A stretch of 10,760 nt of DNA from positions 1-10,760 of the forward strand of contig DNIP01000004.1 of assembly GCA_003499325.1 (NCBI GenBank), given 5' to 3'. This document shows, in pieces, positions 6,305 to 10,760 of the stretch. Below the pieces are notes generated by a model, which saw nothing but the letters and a program-made list of their open reading frames with translations, was not told the origin of the DNA and did no database searches. The position numbers and the translations under genes are program-made. How positions within the stretch are numbered: position 1 is the stretch's first letter; each line of letters begins with the position of its first letter. Origin of the DNA: Oscillospiraceae bacterium. GTDB lineage: Bacteria; Bacillota; Clostridia; Oscillospirales; Acutalibacteraceae.

Positions 6305-7105
6305 TTACTTCGCGTAGATCTTGCCCACGATATAATTCGACAGCCGGCGCGGCAACAGCTTTGTCAGCACCGCGACCGCCTTATAGGAGAAGCCGATCGC
6401 CTTGAGCGGACGCGAATTTTGTTTGAGCGCCAGCTTTGCGATATACTCGCCCGCCTTTTGGGGGCTCATACCGCCGCGCTCATCCCTTTCCATCACGGCG
6501 ACGGAGCGGCGCACACGCTCGCTGTAGTCGCTGTTCTCGCAGTCATCCTTTTGTCTTGCGTCGGTGAAGCCCGTGGCGATATCGCCCGGCAGTACCGCGC
6601 ACACGGTGATCCCGTAGGGGCGGATCTCGTTTTGCAGCGCCAGCACATAGGCTGCGATCGCCGCCTTGCTCACGCTGTACCATAGCTGGAACGGGATCGG
6701 CAGAATGCCCGCGATCGAGCTGACGCACACGATCCGTCCGCGCTTTTTCTCGCGCATATGGGGCAGTACGGCACGGATGACGTTGTCCGTACCGAACAGG
6801 TTGAGCTCCAGCTGCGCGTGGGAATCGGCGGATTTCGTCATCTCCGCGGCGCCCGAGATGCCGTAGCCCGCGTTGCTGACTAAGATATCGATCTGCCCCT
6901 CGCGCGTGATGATCTCCCCGATCGCCTTGTTCACCTGTTCTTCATCGGTGACGTCGGCGCTCAGGTGATGTACGCCGTAGGGCGGGTGATCGCGGCGGGA
7001 CAGCTCATAGACGATACAGCCCTGCTTTGTTAGGCGCAGTGCCGTTTCTCTGCCGATGCCGCTGCTGCCGCCCGTGACGACGGCAACTTTCTTTTCGTTA
7101 CTCAT
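6305..7105 (-). CDS. Classical short-chain dehydrogenase/reductase, possible 3-keto-lipid reductase
   Basis: A 266-residue NAD(P)H-dependent reductase. TGGSSGIG (11-18) is the cofactor loop, NAG (78-80) and Asn102 are family-typical, and Ser130, Tyr143 and Lys147 (YSVSK) complete the catalytic tetrad. The C-terminal 25 residues are hydrophobic and basic (LTKLLPRRLSNYIVGKIY), which may allow membrane contact. The start is the ATG whose first three bases overlap the TGA of the upstream oxoamine synthase gene (ATGA), a classic sign of coupled translation; an in-frame ATG 29 codons earlier lies wholly inside that gene and would add a non-family tail. Pairing with a serine-palmitoyltransferase-like enzyme suggests reduction of the 3-keto group of its product, as 3-ketosphinganine reductases do. 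Substrate is inference; the SDR call is firm. Confidence 0.85.
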   Translation of the reverse strand: MSNEKKVAVVTGGSSGIGRETALRLTKQGCIVYELSRRDHPPYGVHHLSADVTDEEQVNKAIGEIITREGQIDILVSNAGYGISGAAEMTKSADSHAQLELNLFGTDNVIRAVLPHMREKKRGRIVCVSSIAGILPIPFQLWYSVSKAAIAAYVLALQNEIRPYGITVCAVLPGDIATGFTDARQKDDCENSDYSERVRRSVAVMERDERGGMSPQKAGEYIAKLALKQNSRPLKAIGFSYKAVAVLTKLLPRRLSNYIVGKIYAK

Positions 7106-8271
7106 TTTAACAGCACCTTTGCGATGATATCGACCGCCTCGTCGATCAAATCCTCTGTCAGCGTCGCCATGTAGCTGGTGCGCAACAGGCACTCGTTCGG
7201 AGCGGTCGCAGGGGGCAGGACGGGGTTGACGTATACGCCTGCCTCATAGACCTCCTTCGCCTTGATCAGCGTGTTGTCCATCGTGTAGGTATAGATGGGC
7301 ACAATCGGCGTTTCGCTCTCGCGGATCTTCAGCCCCGCGTCACGCAGTCCCTTGCGCGCGTGCGCGGACAGGGCGTTGAGCTTTTCGGGCAGCTCGGGGT
7401 GCGCCTTAAGGTGCCTTAAAGCCGCCAGCGCTACCGCACAGCATGCCGGCGGGATGGACGCTGAGAAGATGAACGGGCGCGAGTTGTGGCGCACATAGTC
7501 GCACACCGTGTGCGACGCCGCCATATAGCCGCCCAGAGAGGCAAGCGACTTTGAGAACGTACCCATGATGATGTCCACCTTATCCTCGAGCCCAAAGTAG
7601 CTCGCGGTGCCTCTGCCGCCCTCGCCGATCACGCCTAAGCCGTGGGCGTCGTCCACCATGACGCGCGCGCCGTATTGTTCGGCGAGCTTGCAGATCTCGG
7701 GGAGCTTGGCGATATCGCCGCCCATCGAGAACACGCCGTCGGTGACGATCAGCACGCCTGCGGTGTCGGGGATCTTTTGGAGGATTCTTTCGAGATCCTC
7801 CATATCGTTATGCTTATAGCGCACCATCTTGCCGAAGCTGAGCTGACAGCCATCATAGATGGACGCGTGATTCTCACGGTCACAGACGACATAGTCGTTC
7901 CTGCCGACGATGGCGCTGATGATGCCTAAGTTGCTCTGGAAGCCGGTCGAGAAGGTGACCGACTCCTCTTTGTTGACAAAGGCGGCAAGCTCACTCTCGA
8001 GCTCTAGGTGCATATTCAGCGTACCGTTAAGGAAACGCGAGCCCGAGCATCCGGAGCCGTATTTCTCCAGCGCCTTGATCCCCGCCTCCACCACGGTTGG
8101 CTCAGTCGTCAAGCCCAGATAGTTGTTGGAGCCGAGCATGATGCGGCGCTTGCCCTCCATGATGACCTCCACATCCTGCCGTGTTTCCAGCGCGTGAAAG
8201 TAGGGATAGATTCCCTCACGGCGCAGCTGATCGGCAATCGTGAAGCGTTCGCATTTTTCAAAAATATCCAT
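7102..8271 (-). CDS. Alpha-oxoamine synthase, serine-palmitoyltransferase-like
   Basis: A 389-residue PLP enzyme that would condense an amino acid with an acyl thioester, releasing CO2. PLP Lys241 lies in GTFSKSLASLGG (237-248). His135 (NHASI), DDAHGLG (207-213) and GSGCSGSRFLNGT (72-84) are fold-I oxoamine synthase landmarks. BioF, Kbl, HemA and SPT share the fold. Two features point to the SPT branch: the C-terminal PVLPPATAP (350-358) before LLRTS with Arg364, where BioF and Kbl usually have PxVPxGxxRxR, and overall wording close to my memory of Bacteroidetes SPT (YPYF, NDMEDLE, DGVFSM, VNPV.PPA). No bioA, bioD or tdh neighbours are present. AGGAGG (8279-8284) lies 7 nt before the ATG. It heads a two-gene transcript with the SDR. 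The amino acid and acyl chain are not determined. Confidence 0.85.
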   Translation of the reverse strand: MDIFEKCERFTIADQLRREGIYPYFHALETRQDVEVIMEGKRRIMLGSNNYLGLTTEPTVVEAGIKALEKYGSGCSGSRFLNGTLNMHLELESELAAFVNKEESVTFSTGFQSNLGIISAIVGRNDYVVCDRENHASIYDGCQLSFGKMVRYKHNDMEDLERILQKIPDTAGVLIVTDGVFSMGGDIAKLPEICKLAEQYGARVMVDDAHGLGVIGEGGRGTASYFGLEDKVDIIMGTFSKSLASLGGYMAASHTVCDYVRHNSRPFIFSASIPPACCAVALAALRHLKAHPELPEKLNALSAHARKGLRDAGLKIRESETPIVPIYTYTMDNTLIKAKEVYEAGVYVNPVLPPATAPNECLLRTSYMATLTEDLIDEAVDIIAKVLLK

Positions 8272-8317
8272 TGTTCTTCCTCCTAAATGAGTGATGCCAT
8301 TGGATTATGCCGAGGCT

Positions 8318-8346
8318 ATTTTACATGAATATGAGGTATATGTCAA
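8318..8346 (-). promoter_or_regulatory. Promoter of the oxoamine synthase-SDR operon
   Basis: On the minus strand TTGACA (8346-8341), a 17-bp spacer and TAAAAT (8323-8318) form a near-consensus promoter. TTGACATA at its -35 is repeated at 8368-8361, 22 bp upstream, which could be a regulator half-site pair. Confidence 0.82.
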
Positions 8347-8408
8347 GAAACCCGCATTTTTATGTCAAAGTCCACCATGATTGTAGCAGAAAAAGCGCAA
8401 GATAATTG

Positions 8409-8437
8409 TTGAAAAAGCTCCTGTTTTGTGGTATGAT
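8409..8437 (+). promoter_or_regulatory. Promoter of the thioesterase-family gene
   Basis: TTGAAA (8409-8414), a 17-bp spacer and TATGAT (8432-8437). The predicted start near 8444 rules out the longer reading frame that could begin at a TTG at 8406 and leaves a leader of about 16 nt. Confidence 0.8.
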
Positions 8438-8459
8438 TCTTTCGGAAAGAAGGGATATG

Positions 8460-9179
8460 ATGAAACTGAAAAAAGAGGCGGTCATCGCCGCCAGCATTTG
8501 TGATTCTAATGTAAAGCTAGGCGTAAAGGGCACCTTTGATCTGGTGCAGGATTACCTTACCGAGATGATGGGGGATTTGGGCATCGACGGCGTATCGCTG
8601 CGCAAAAAATACGGATGTGTTTGGATCTTTACCCGCAACCGTATCGAGATCGACCGAGAATTTGTCTGGAAGGAGCGCTACACTGCCGAGAGCTTTATCT
8701 CGTCCGCCAAGGGCGCCAAGATGACGGTTGACACCATCTTAAAGGACGAGCAGGGCAACACCTGCGTATATTCGCGCATCGAGATGTGCGCGCTCGATCT
8801 GAGCACCCAGAAGATCCGCCGTATCCGTGACGTCGGCATCACCTCTGATACCCATGTGGAAGCCCCTGAGCGTGAGATATCGTTCAGCCGCTTAAAGCAC
8901 GAGGGGCTCTCTGAGATCGACACCGTGCTGGTGAAATCGGGCGATATCGACTTTGTCCAGCACACCAACAATGTGTCGTATATCCGCTTTATCATGAACA
9001 CCTACACCGTCAAGGAGCTGCGCGAGCGCCCCGTCAAGGCGATCGAGGTGCGCTATGCGGGTCAGACCCACGAGGGCGATACCCTCTCGATCCGCAAGGC
9101 GGAGCAGGACGGCAAGGAGCTCTTCGACGTCGCCCTCGGCGACACCGTAGCGGTAGAGTGTGAGATAGTGAGGAGTTAG
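8460..9179 (+). CDS. Acyl-ACP thioesterase-family (FatA/FatB-type) double hot-dog protein
   Basis: A 239-residue protein of the acyl-ACP thioesterase family, which normally releases fatty acids from acyl carrier protein. Two hot-dog halves are visible: about 1-130, with the early W-x-x-x-R pattern (WIFTRNRIEI, 55-64), and about 140-235. The second half carries DIDFVQHTNNVSYI (162-175), matching the family D-x-D-x-N-x-H-x-N-N. Asp164 and His168 are kept, but the catalytic Asn is Val166. Farther on, YAGQTHEGD (199-207) has Gln202 where most members have Glu or Cys. The activity may therefore be altered. The second of two adjacent ATGs is chosen for its spacing of 5 nt from GAAGGG (8449-8454). 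Divergent from the oxoamine synthase pair. The last codons and stop fall in a heptamer repeat, so the protein ends in a repeat-derived VRS. Confidence 0.82.
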   Translation: MKLKKEAVIAASICDSNVKLGVKGTFDLVQDYLTEMMGDLGIDGVSLRKKYGCVWIFTRNRIEIDREFVWKERYTAESFISSAKGAKMTVDTILKDEQGNTCVYSRIEMCALDLSTQKIRRIRDVGITSDTHVEAPEREISFSRLKHEGLSEIDTVLVKSGDIDFVQHTNNVSYIRFIMNTYTVKELRERPVKAIEVRYAGQTHEGDTLSIRKAEQDGKELFDVALGDTVAVECEIVRS

Positions 9180-9195
9180 GAGTTAGGAGTGAGGA
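9168..9195 (+). repeat. Heptamer repeat block, left (four GTKAGGA units)
   Basis: Four perfect 7-bp units GTGAGGA, GTTAGGA, GTTAGGA and GTGAGGA lie in tandem, with a fifth decayed unit. The second unit supplies the TAG stop of the thioesterase-family gene. Confidence 0.9.
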
Positions 9196-9202
9196 GTGAA
9201 TG

Positions 9203-9217
9203 GTGGACTTCGTCCAC
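9203..9217. repeat. Short hairpin in the convergent intergenic region
   Basis: GTGGAC (9203-9208) and GTCCAC (9212-9217) form a perfect 6-bp stem with a TTC loop, just inside the left heptamer block. There is no T tract, so it is probably part of the repeat element rather than a terminator. Confidence 0.7.
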
Positions 9218-9259
9218 ACCTGATTATTATTATCTATAACAAATCATCCAATATATGAT

Positions 9260-9294
9260 AAACGCTTGCAATTTATTTACCTGCAAGCGTTTTT
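9260..9294 (+). terminator. Terminator of the thioesterase-family gene
   Basis: AAACGCTTGCA (9260-9270) pairs perfectly with TGCAAGCGTTT (9282-9292) around an 11-nt loop and runs into a T tract ending at 9294. On the minus strand the same stem is followed only by TTTATC, so it may also weakly stop the convergent gene. Confidence 0.88.
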
Positions 9295-9314
9295 AGTTCT
9301 AAAGAATTGTTCGA

Positions 9315-9332
9315 GCAGACACGAGTGTCTGC
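9315..9332. repeat. 8-bp hairpin near the end of the FliB-like gene
   Basis: GCAGACAC (9315-9322) and GTGTCTGC (9325-9332) form a perfect stem with a 2-nt spacer, flanked by CGAG on both sides. It lies downstream of the minus-strand stop but lacks a convincing T tract. Confidence 0.75.
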
Positions 9333-9345
9333 GAGTAACCAAAAC

Positions 9346-9373
9346 TCCTCACTCCTAACTCCTCACTCCTAAC
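9346..9373 (-). repeat. Heptamer repeat block, right (inverted copy)
   Basis: Read on the minus strand: GTTAGGA, GTGAGGA, GTTAGGA and GTGAGGA, four perfect units with a partial fifth. It is in inverted orientation to the 9168-9195 block, so the roughly 200 bp between convergent genes can fold back. The third unit supplies the TAG stop of the FliB-like gene. Confidence 0.9.
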
Positions 9374-10272
9374 TCCTCCATGTTCTCATAACTCTGTTCA
9401 ATCTCTTTGGAATAGGTCTGCGCGGCGGTGATGACATCGCCGCTTTTTTGCGCCAGATTTGCGACGATACCGACAGAACCGATGATGAACCGTATCGGTG
9501 CGATCAAATCATAGGTATCGATCGCGCCGAGCAGGTAGCGGTACAGCCGGTACAGCGCCAGCCGCGTCAATGCTGTTTCGTACTGTGTGAGATCGGCTTG
9601 CTCCCTCGCCGCCTGTATGATGATTTTGCGGTTGTCCTCGTCGATATATTCCAGCGTCTCAAACACCTCGGGCGATATAGGCTCGCATTCGGCGACCTCT
9701 CCCGTCAGCTCTCTTTGCGCTTCTGTTGCCAGTTTACGGAGCTGCTCCAATCGCGCTGCGAGCGGTAGCGGCTCCGTGAGGATGCTTGCCGCCTGATCCC
9801 GCACCCGCAGCAAAAACCGCATCACATCCGCGTCGTAATCGTCGCAGTCATCGCAGTTGATATCGGAAAGCTCCGCATACGCGTCATCGGCGCTCAGGAT
9901 CAGCCGTGCCGCCTCGGGACAGGCGAGGGCGAGCGTATGCTCCGTGAACGTCGTGTAATCCATCGTGATCCGCGGGAACTGCGCGCAGGTATCGCACAGG
10001 CGCTCCTCGCCCAGCTCGCGGTAAATGTCGCACAGGTGATCCGCACCCCAGAACGGGCATTTCTTCTCCTCCGCCAAGCGAAAGACGCGGTCGCCGTCGG
10101 GATCGGTGTAGATCGCTTTTCTCAGCTTTTCGCCGAGCTCCCCTTGCACGCTGTTGTAAAATTTCTCGGTTTCACTGTCGATCACCACATCCCAGCCCTG
10201 ACAACAGCTGTCGGGACAGTCGGCGGCGATACAGCGGAATTTGCGGTAATAGGTCGGATAATAATGCTTCAT
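9355..10272 (-). CDS. FliB-like (flagellin lysine-N-methylase family) cysteine-cluster protein
   Basis: A 305-residue cytoplasmic protein of the group usually annotated flagellin lysine-N-methylase in Clostridia. The N-terminal cluster YYRKFRCIAADCPDSCCQGW (8-27) gives Cys14, 19, 23 and 24. A second set is Cys72 (CPFW), Cys81, Cys93 and Cys96 (LCDTCAQFPR). Such clusters probably bind iron-sulfur or another metal centre. The C-terminal half is helical and less conserved, with an acidic patch DCDDYDAD. The start is the ATG at 10272, with GGGAG 8 nt upstream; an ATG six codons earlier lies only about two bases from the predicted transcription start. The C-terminal VRS comes from the heptamer repeat. 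No flagellar gene is in the window, so the methylation role is by family name only. Confidence 0.75.
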   Translation of the reverse strand: MKHYYPTYYRKFRCIAADCPDSCCQGWDVVIDSETEKFYNSVQGELGEKLRKAIYTDPDGDRVFRLAEEKKCPFWGADHLCDIYRELGEERLCDTCAQFPRITMDYTTFTEHTLALACPEAARLILSADDAYAELSDINCDDCDDYDADVMRFLLRVRDQAASILTEPLPLAARLEQLRKLATEAQRELTGEVAECEPISPEVFETLEYIDEDNRKIIIQAAREQADLTQYETALTRLALYRLYRYLLGAIDTYDLIAPIRFIIGSVGIVANLAQKSGDVITAAQTYSKEIEQSYENMEELGVRS

Positions 10273-10298
10273 GGCTCGATCTCCCATCATTCCTTGTT

Positions 10299-10327
10299 AT
10301 TATCCGCCAAAAATTTGACAAAGTCAA
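10299..10327 (-). promoter_or_regulatory. Promoter of the FliB-like gene
   Basis: On the minus strand TTGACT (10327-10322), a 17-bp spacer and GATAAT (10304-10299), predicted start near 10292. A 13-bp palindrome, TTGACAAAGTCAA (10315-10327), overlaps the -35 element. Confidence 0.65.
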
Positions 10328-10337
10328 CAAAAACCTA

Positions 10338-10365
10338 TTGCATTTTGTCGGGATAGTGCTATAAT
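10338..10365 (+). promoter_or_regulatory. Promoter of the glycine riboswitch leader
   Basis: TTGCAT (10338-10343), a 16-bp spacer and a perfect TATAAT (10360-10365) preceded by TGC (extended -10). The predicted start is near 10372, just before the structured leader and divergent from the FliB-like gene. Confidence 0.82.
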
Positions 10366-10384
10366 ATAATTCGAAAAAAGAAAA

Positions 10385-10459
10385 AGTGCCGGCTGAATCA
10401 TGCTGAAAAGCCCTGTTTCATATAGTTTTGTATGGGCTTGACTGCGTGGGGACGGCACT
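10385..10459 (+). promoter_or_regulatory. Structured 5' stem ahead of the glycine aptamer
   Basis: AGTGCCG (10385-10391) pairs perfectly with CGGCACT (10453-10459), enclosing AAGCCC/GGGCTT (10408-10413 with 10434-10439). The right arm shares its last two bases with aptamer stem P1. None of the glycine-aptamer core words occur here. It may be the ghost-aptamer type stem known to accompany some singlet glycine riboswitches, or an unrelated stabilising hairpin. Confidence 0.5.
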
Positions 10460-10583
10460 CCGGAGAATCCTGTAGCGGATATCATCCGCTTGTAGGGGAG
10501 GGGATCGCTCCTCCCGTCATCAGACAGGTGCCGAAGGGGCAAGCGCGCTGCTGCGCGTCAATCTCTCAGGCAAAAGGACGGAG
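10458..10583 (+). promoter_or_regulatory. Glycine riboswitch, single aptamer
   Basis: The conserved gcvT-motif core is present: GGAGA (10462-10466), GCCGAAGGGGCAA (10530-10542) and CTCTCAGGCAAAAGGAC (10563-10579). P1 is CTCCG (10458-10462) with CGGAG (10579-10583). GAGA pairs with TCTC. A stem CCTGT/ACAGG (10469-10473 with 10524-10528) leads into a long insert, and a second hairpin GCGCGC/GCGCGT (10543-10548 with 10553-10558) has a 4-nt loop. Known members sense glycine and usually switch on glycine cleavage or amino-acid export and uptake genes. Only one full aptamer is seen. A terminator follows 21 nt after P1, so control is probably by transcription termination. The controlled gene lies to the right of the window. 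Confidence 0.92.
10471..10516 (+). repeat. Two TGTAG palindromic repeats inside the riboswitch
   Basis: Unit one (10471-10490) is TGTA plus GCGGAT-ATC-ATCCGC plus T. Unit two (10491-10516) is TGTAG plus GGGAGG (10496-10501) paired with CCTCCC (10510-10515). They lie between the two strands of the CCTGT/ACAGG stem, outside the conserved aptamer core, and resemble the units at 10659 and 10737. Confidence 0.72.
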
Positions 10584-10604
10584 CTTTTTGACATCGTATT
10601 CGCG

Positions 10605-10636
10605 CGGGTCACGGCTTCGGCTGTGACCCGTTTTTT
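10605..10636 (+). terminator. Intrinsic terminator, riboswitch expression platform
   Basis: CGGGTCACGGC (10605-10615) pairs with GCTGTGACCCG (10620-10630), with one wobble, closed by a C(TTCG)G tetraloop and followed by six T. No alternative antiterminator partner overlapping P1 is obvious to me by eye. Confidence 0.93.
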
Positions 10637-10658
10637 GACGGGTAATCCCTTCGTCATT

Positions 10659-10684
10659 TGTAGGGCGGGGGCTTTCTCCCGCCG
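10659..10684 (+). repeat. TGTAG palindromic repeat
   Basis: TGTAG (10659-10663) then GGCGGG (10664-10669) paired with CCCGCC (10678-10683), closing with G. Same pattern as the units in the riboswitch, with different stem bases. Confidence 0.7.
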
Positions 10685-10736
10685 AAAACCTTTCCAACCA
10701 ATGCCGTTCAAATGCGAAGCACATGAAACGTCTACC

Positions 10737-10757
10737 GTAGGGGAGGGGTGCTCCCCG
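10737..10757 (+). repeat. GTAG palindromic repeat
   Basis: GTAG then GGGGAG (10740-10745) paired with CTCCCC (10751-10756) around a 5-nt loop. Its left part matches unit two of the riboswitch insert (GTAGGGGAGGGG). Confidence 0.7.
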
Positions 10758-10760
10758 TTG

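Larger units (their letters stand above)
10637..10760. other. Non-coding stretch after the riboswitch terminator
   Basis: No start codon with a ribosome site, and no reading frame that resembles a gene, appears in the 124 bp after the terminator. It holds two palindromic repeats (listed separately) and about 50 bp of plain sequence between them. Confidence 0.7.

Noticed and set aside
7106..7192. 29-residue N-terminal extension of the SDR inside the synthase gene
   Set aside because: The added residues are unlike any SDR, and the ATGA overlap start puts the Rossmann motif at the normal distance.
7102..8271. Biotin synthesis gene bioF
   Set aside because: The fold is shared, but the PPATAP C-terminal motif, the SDR partner and the absence of bio neighbours favour an SPT-like enzyme. 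It is not excluded without a tree.
8406..8459. Longer N-terminus for the thioesterase-family protein from a TTG at 8406
   Set aside because: The promoter -35 and -10 boxes lie inside this stretch, so it is not in the mRNA; the ribosome site fits the ATG at 8460.
9168..9379. CRISPR array
   Set aside because: The units are only 7 bp, tandem without unique spacers, and the two blocks are inverted to each other.
10273..10290. ATG six codons upstream of the chosen FliB-like start
   Set aside because: It lies almost at the predicted transcription start with no usable ribosome site, whereas GGGAG is spaced 8 nt from the next ATG.
10520..10711. Minus-strand frame across the glycine riboswitch and terminator
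   Set aside because: It is antisense to a conserved RNA and gives an unrecognisable basic peptide.

Overview
The window looks like chromosome of a Gram-positive Clostridia-type bacterium, possibly Oscillospirales/Ruminococcaceae. Grounds: moderately GC-rich coding sequence, strong AGGAGG-type ribosome binding sites, sigma-A-like promoters, intrinsic terminators, Gram-positive lipoproteins, a glycine riboswitch, and dense short palindromic repeats between genes. The taxon is an inference from gene content and style.

Layout. 1-457: 3' end of an MntP-type manganese exporter and its terminator. 445-1197 (minus): a PadR-type regulator with an unusual leader: a promoter whose predicted start lies at the foot of a 109-nt nested hairpin, then an intrinsic terminator just before the ribosome binding site. 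1280-6133 (plus): a five-gene unit with one strong promoter. It encodes an IspD/TarI-type cytidylyltransferase, an extended short-chain dehydrogenase, a CDP-glycerol glycerophosphotransferase-type polymerase, a rhodanese lipoprotein and a low-complexity lipoprotein. The first three probably make a CDP-alditol and polymerise it into a teichoic-acid-like or capsular polymer. 6096-6293: a 198-bp foldback repeat. 6305-8271 (minus): an ATGA-coupled pair of a serine-palmitoyltransferase-like alpha-oxoamine synthase and an SDR ketoreductase. 8460-9179 (plus, divergent): an acyl-ACP thioesterase-family protein with altered catalytic residues. 9168-9373: an inverted pair of heptamer repeat blocks which supply the stop codons of both convergent genes. 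9355-10272 (minus): a FliB-like cysteine-cluster protein. 10338-10636 (plus): promoter, extra 5' stem, single-aptamer glycine riboswitch and terminator; the controlled gene lies beyond the window.

Most interesting points: (1) an oxoamine synthase, ketoreductase and thioesterase-like set that would suit a sphingoid-base or amino-ketone lipid in a Firmicute; (2) the structured padR leader with terminator; (3) a glycine aptamer whose peripheral stem is built out by two TGTAG palindromic repeats of a kind also found downstream; (4) two unrelated convergent proteins that both end in Val-Arg-Ser encoded by the same repeat. All functional calls are from reading the sequence; no database search was run.
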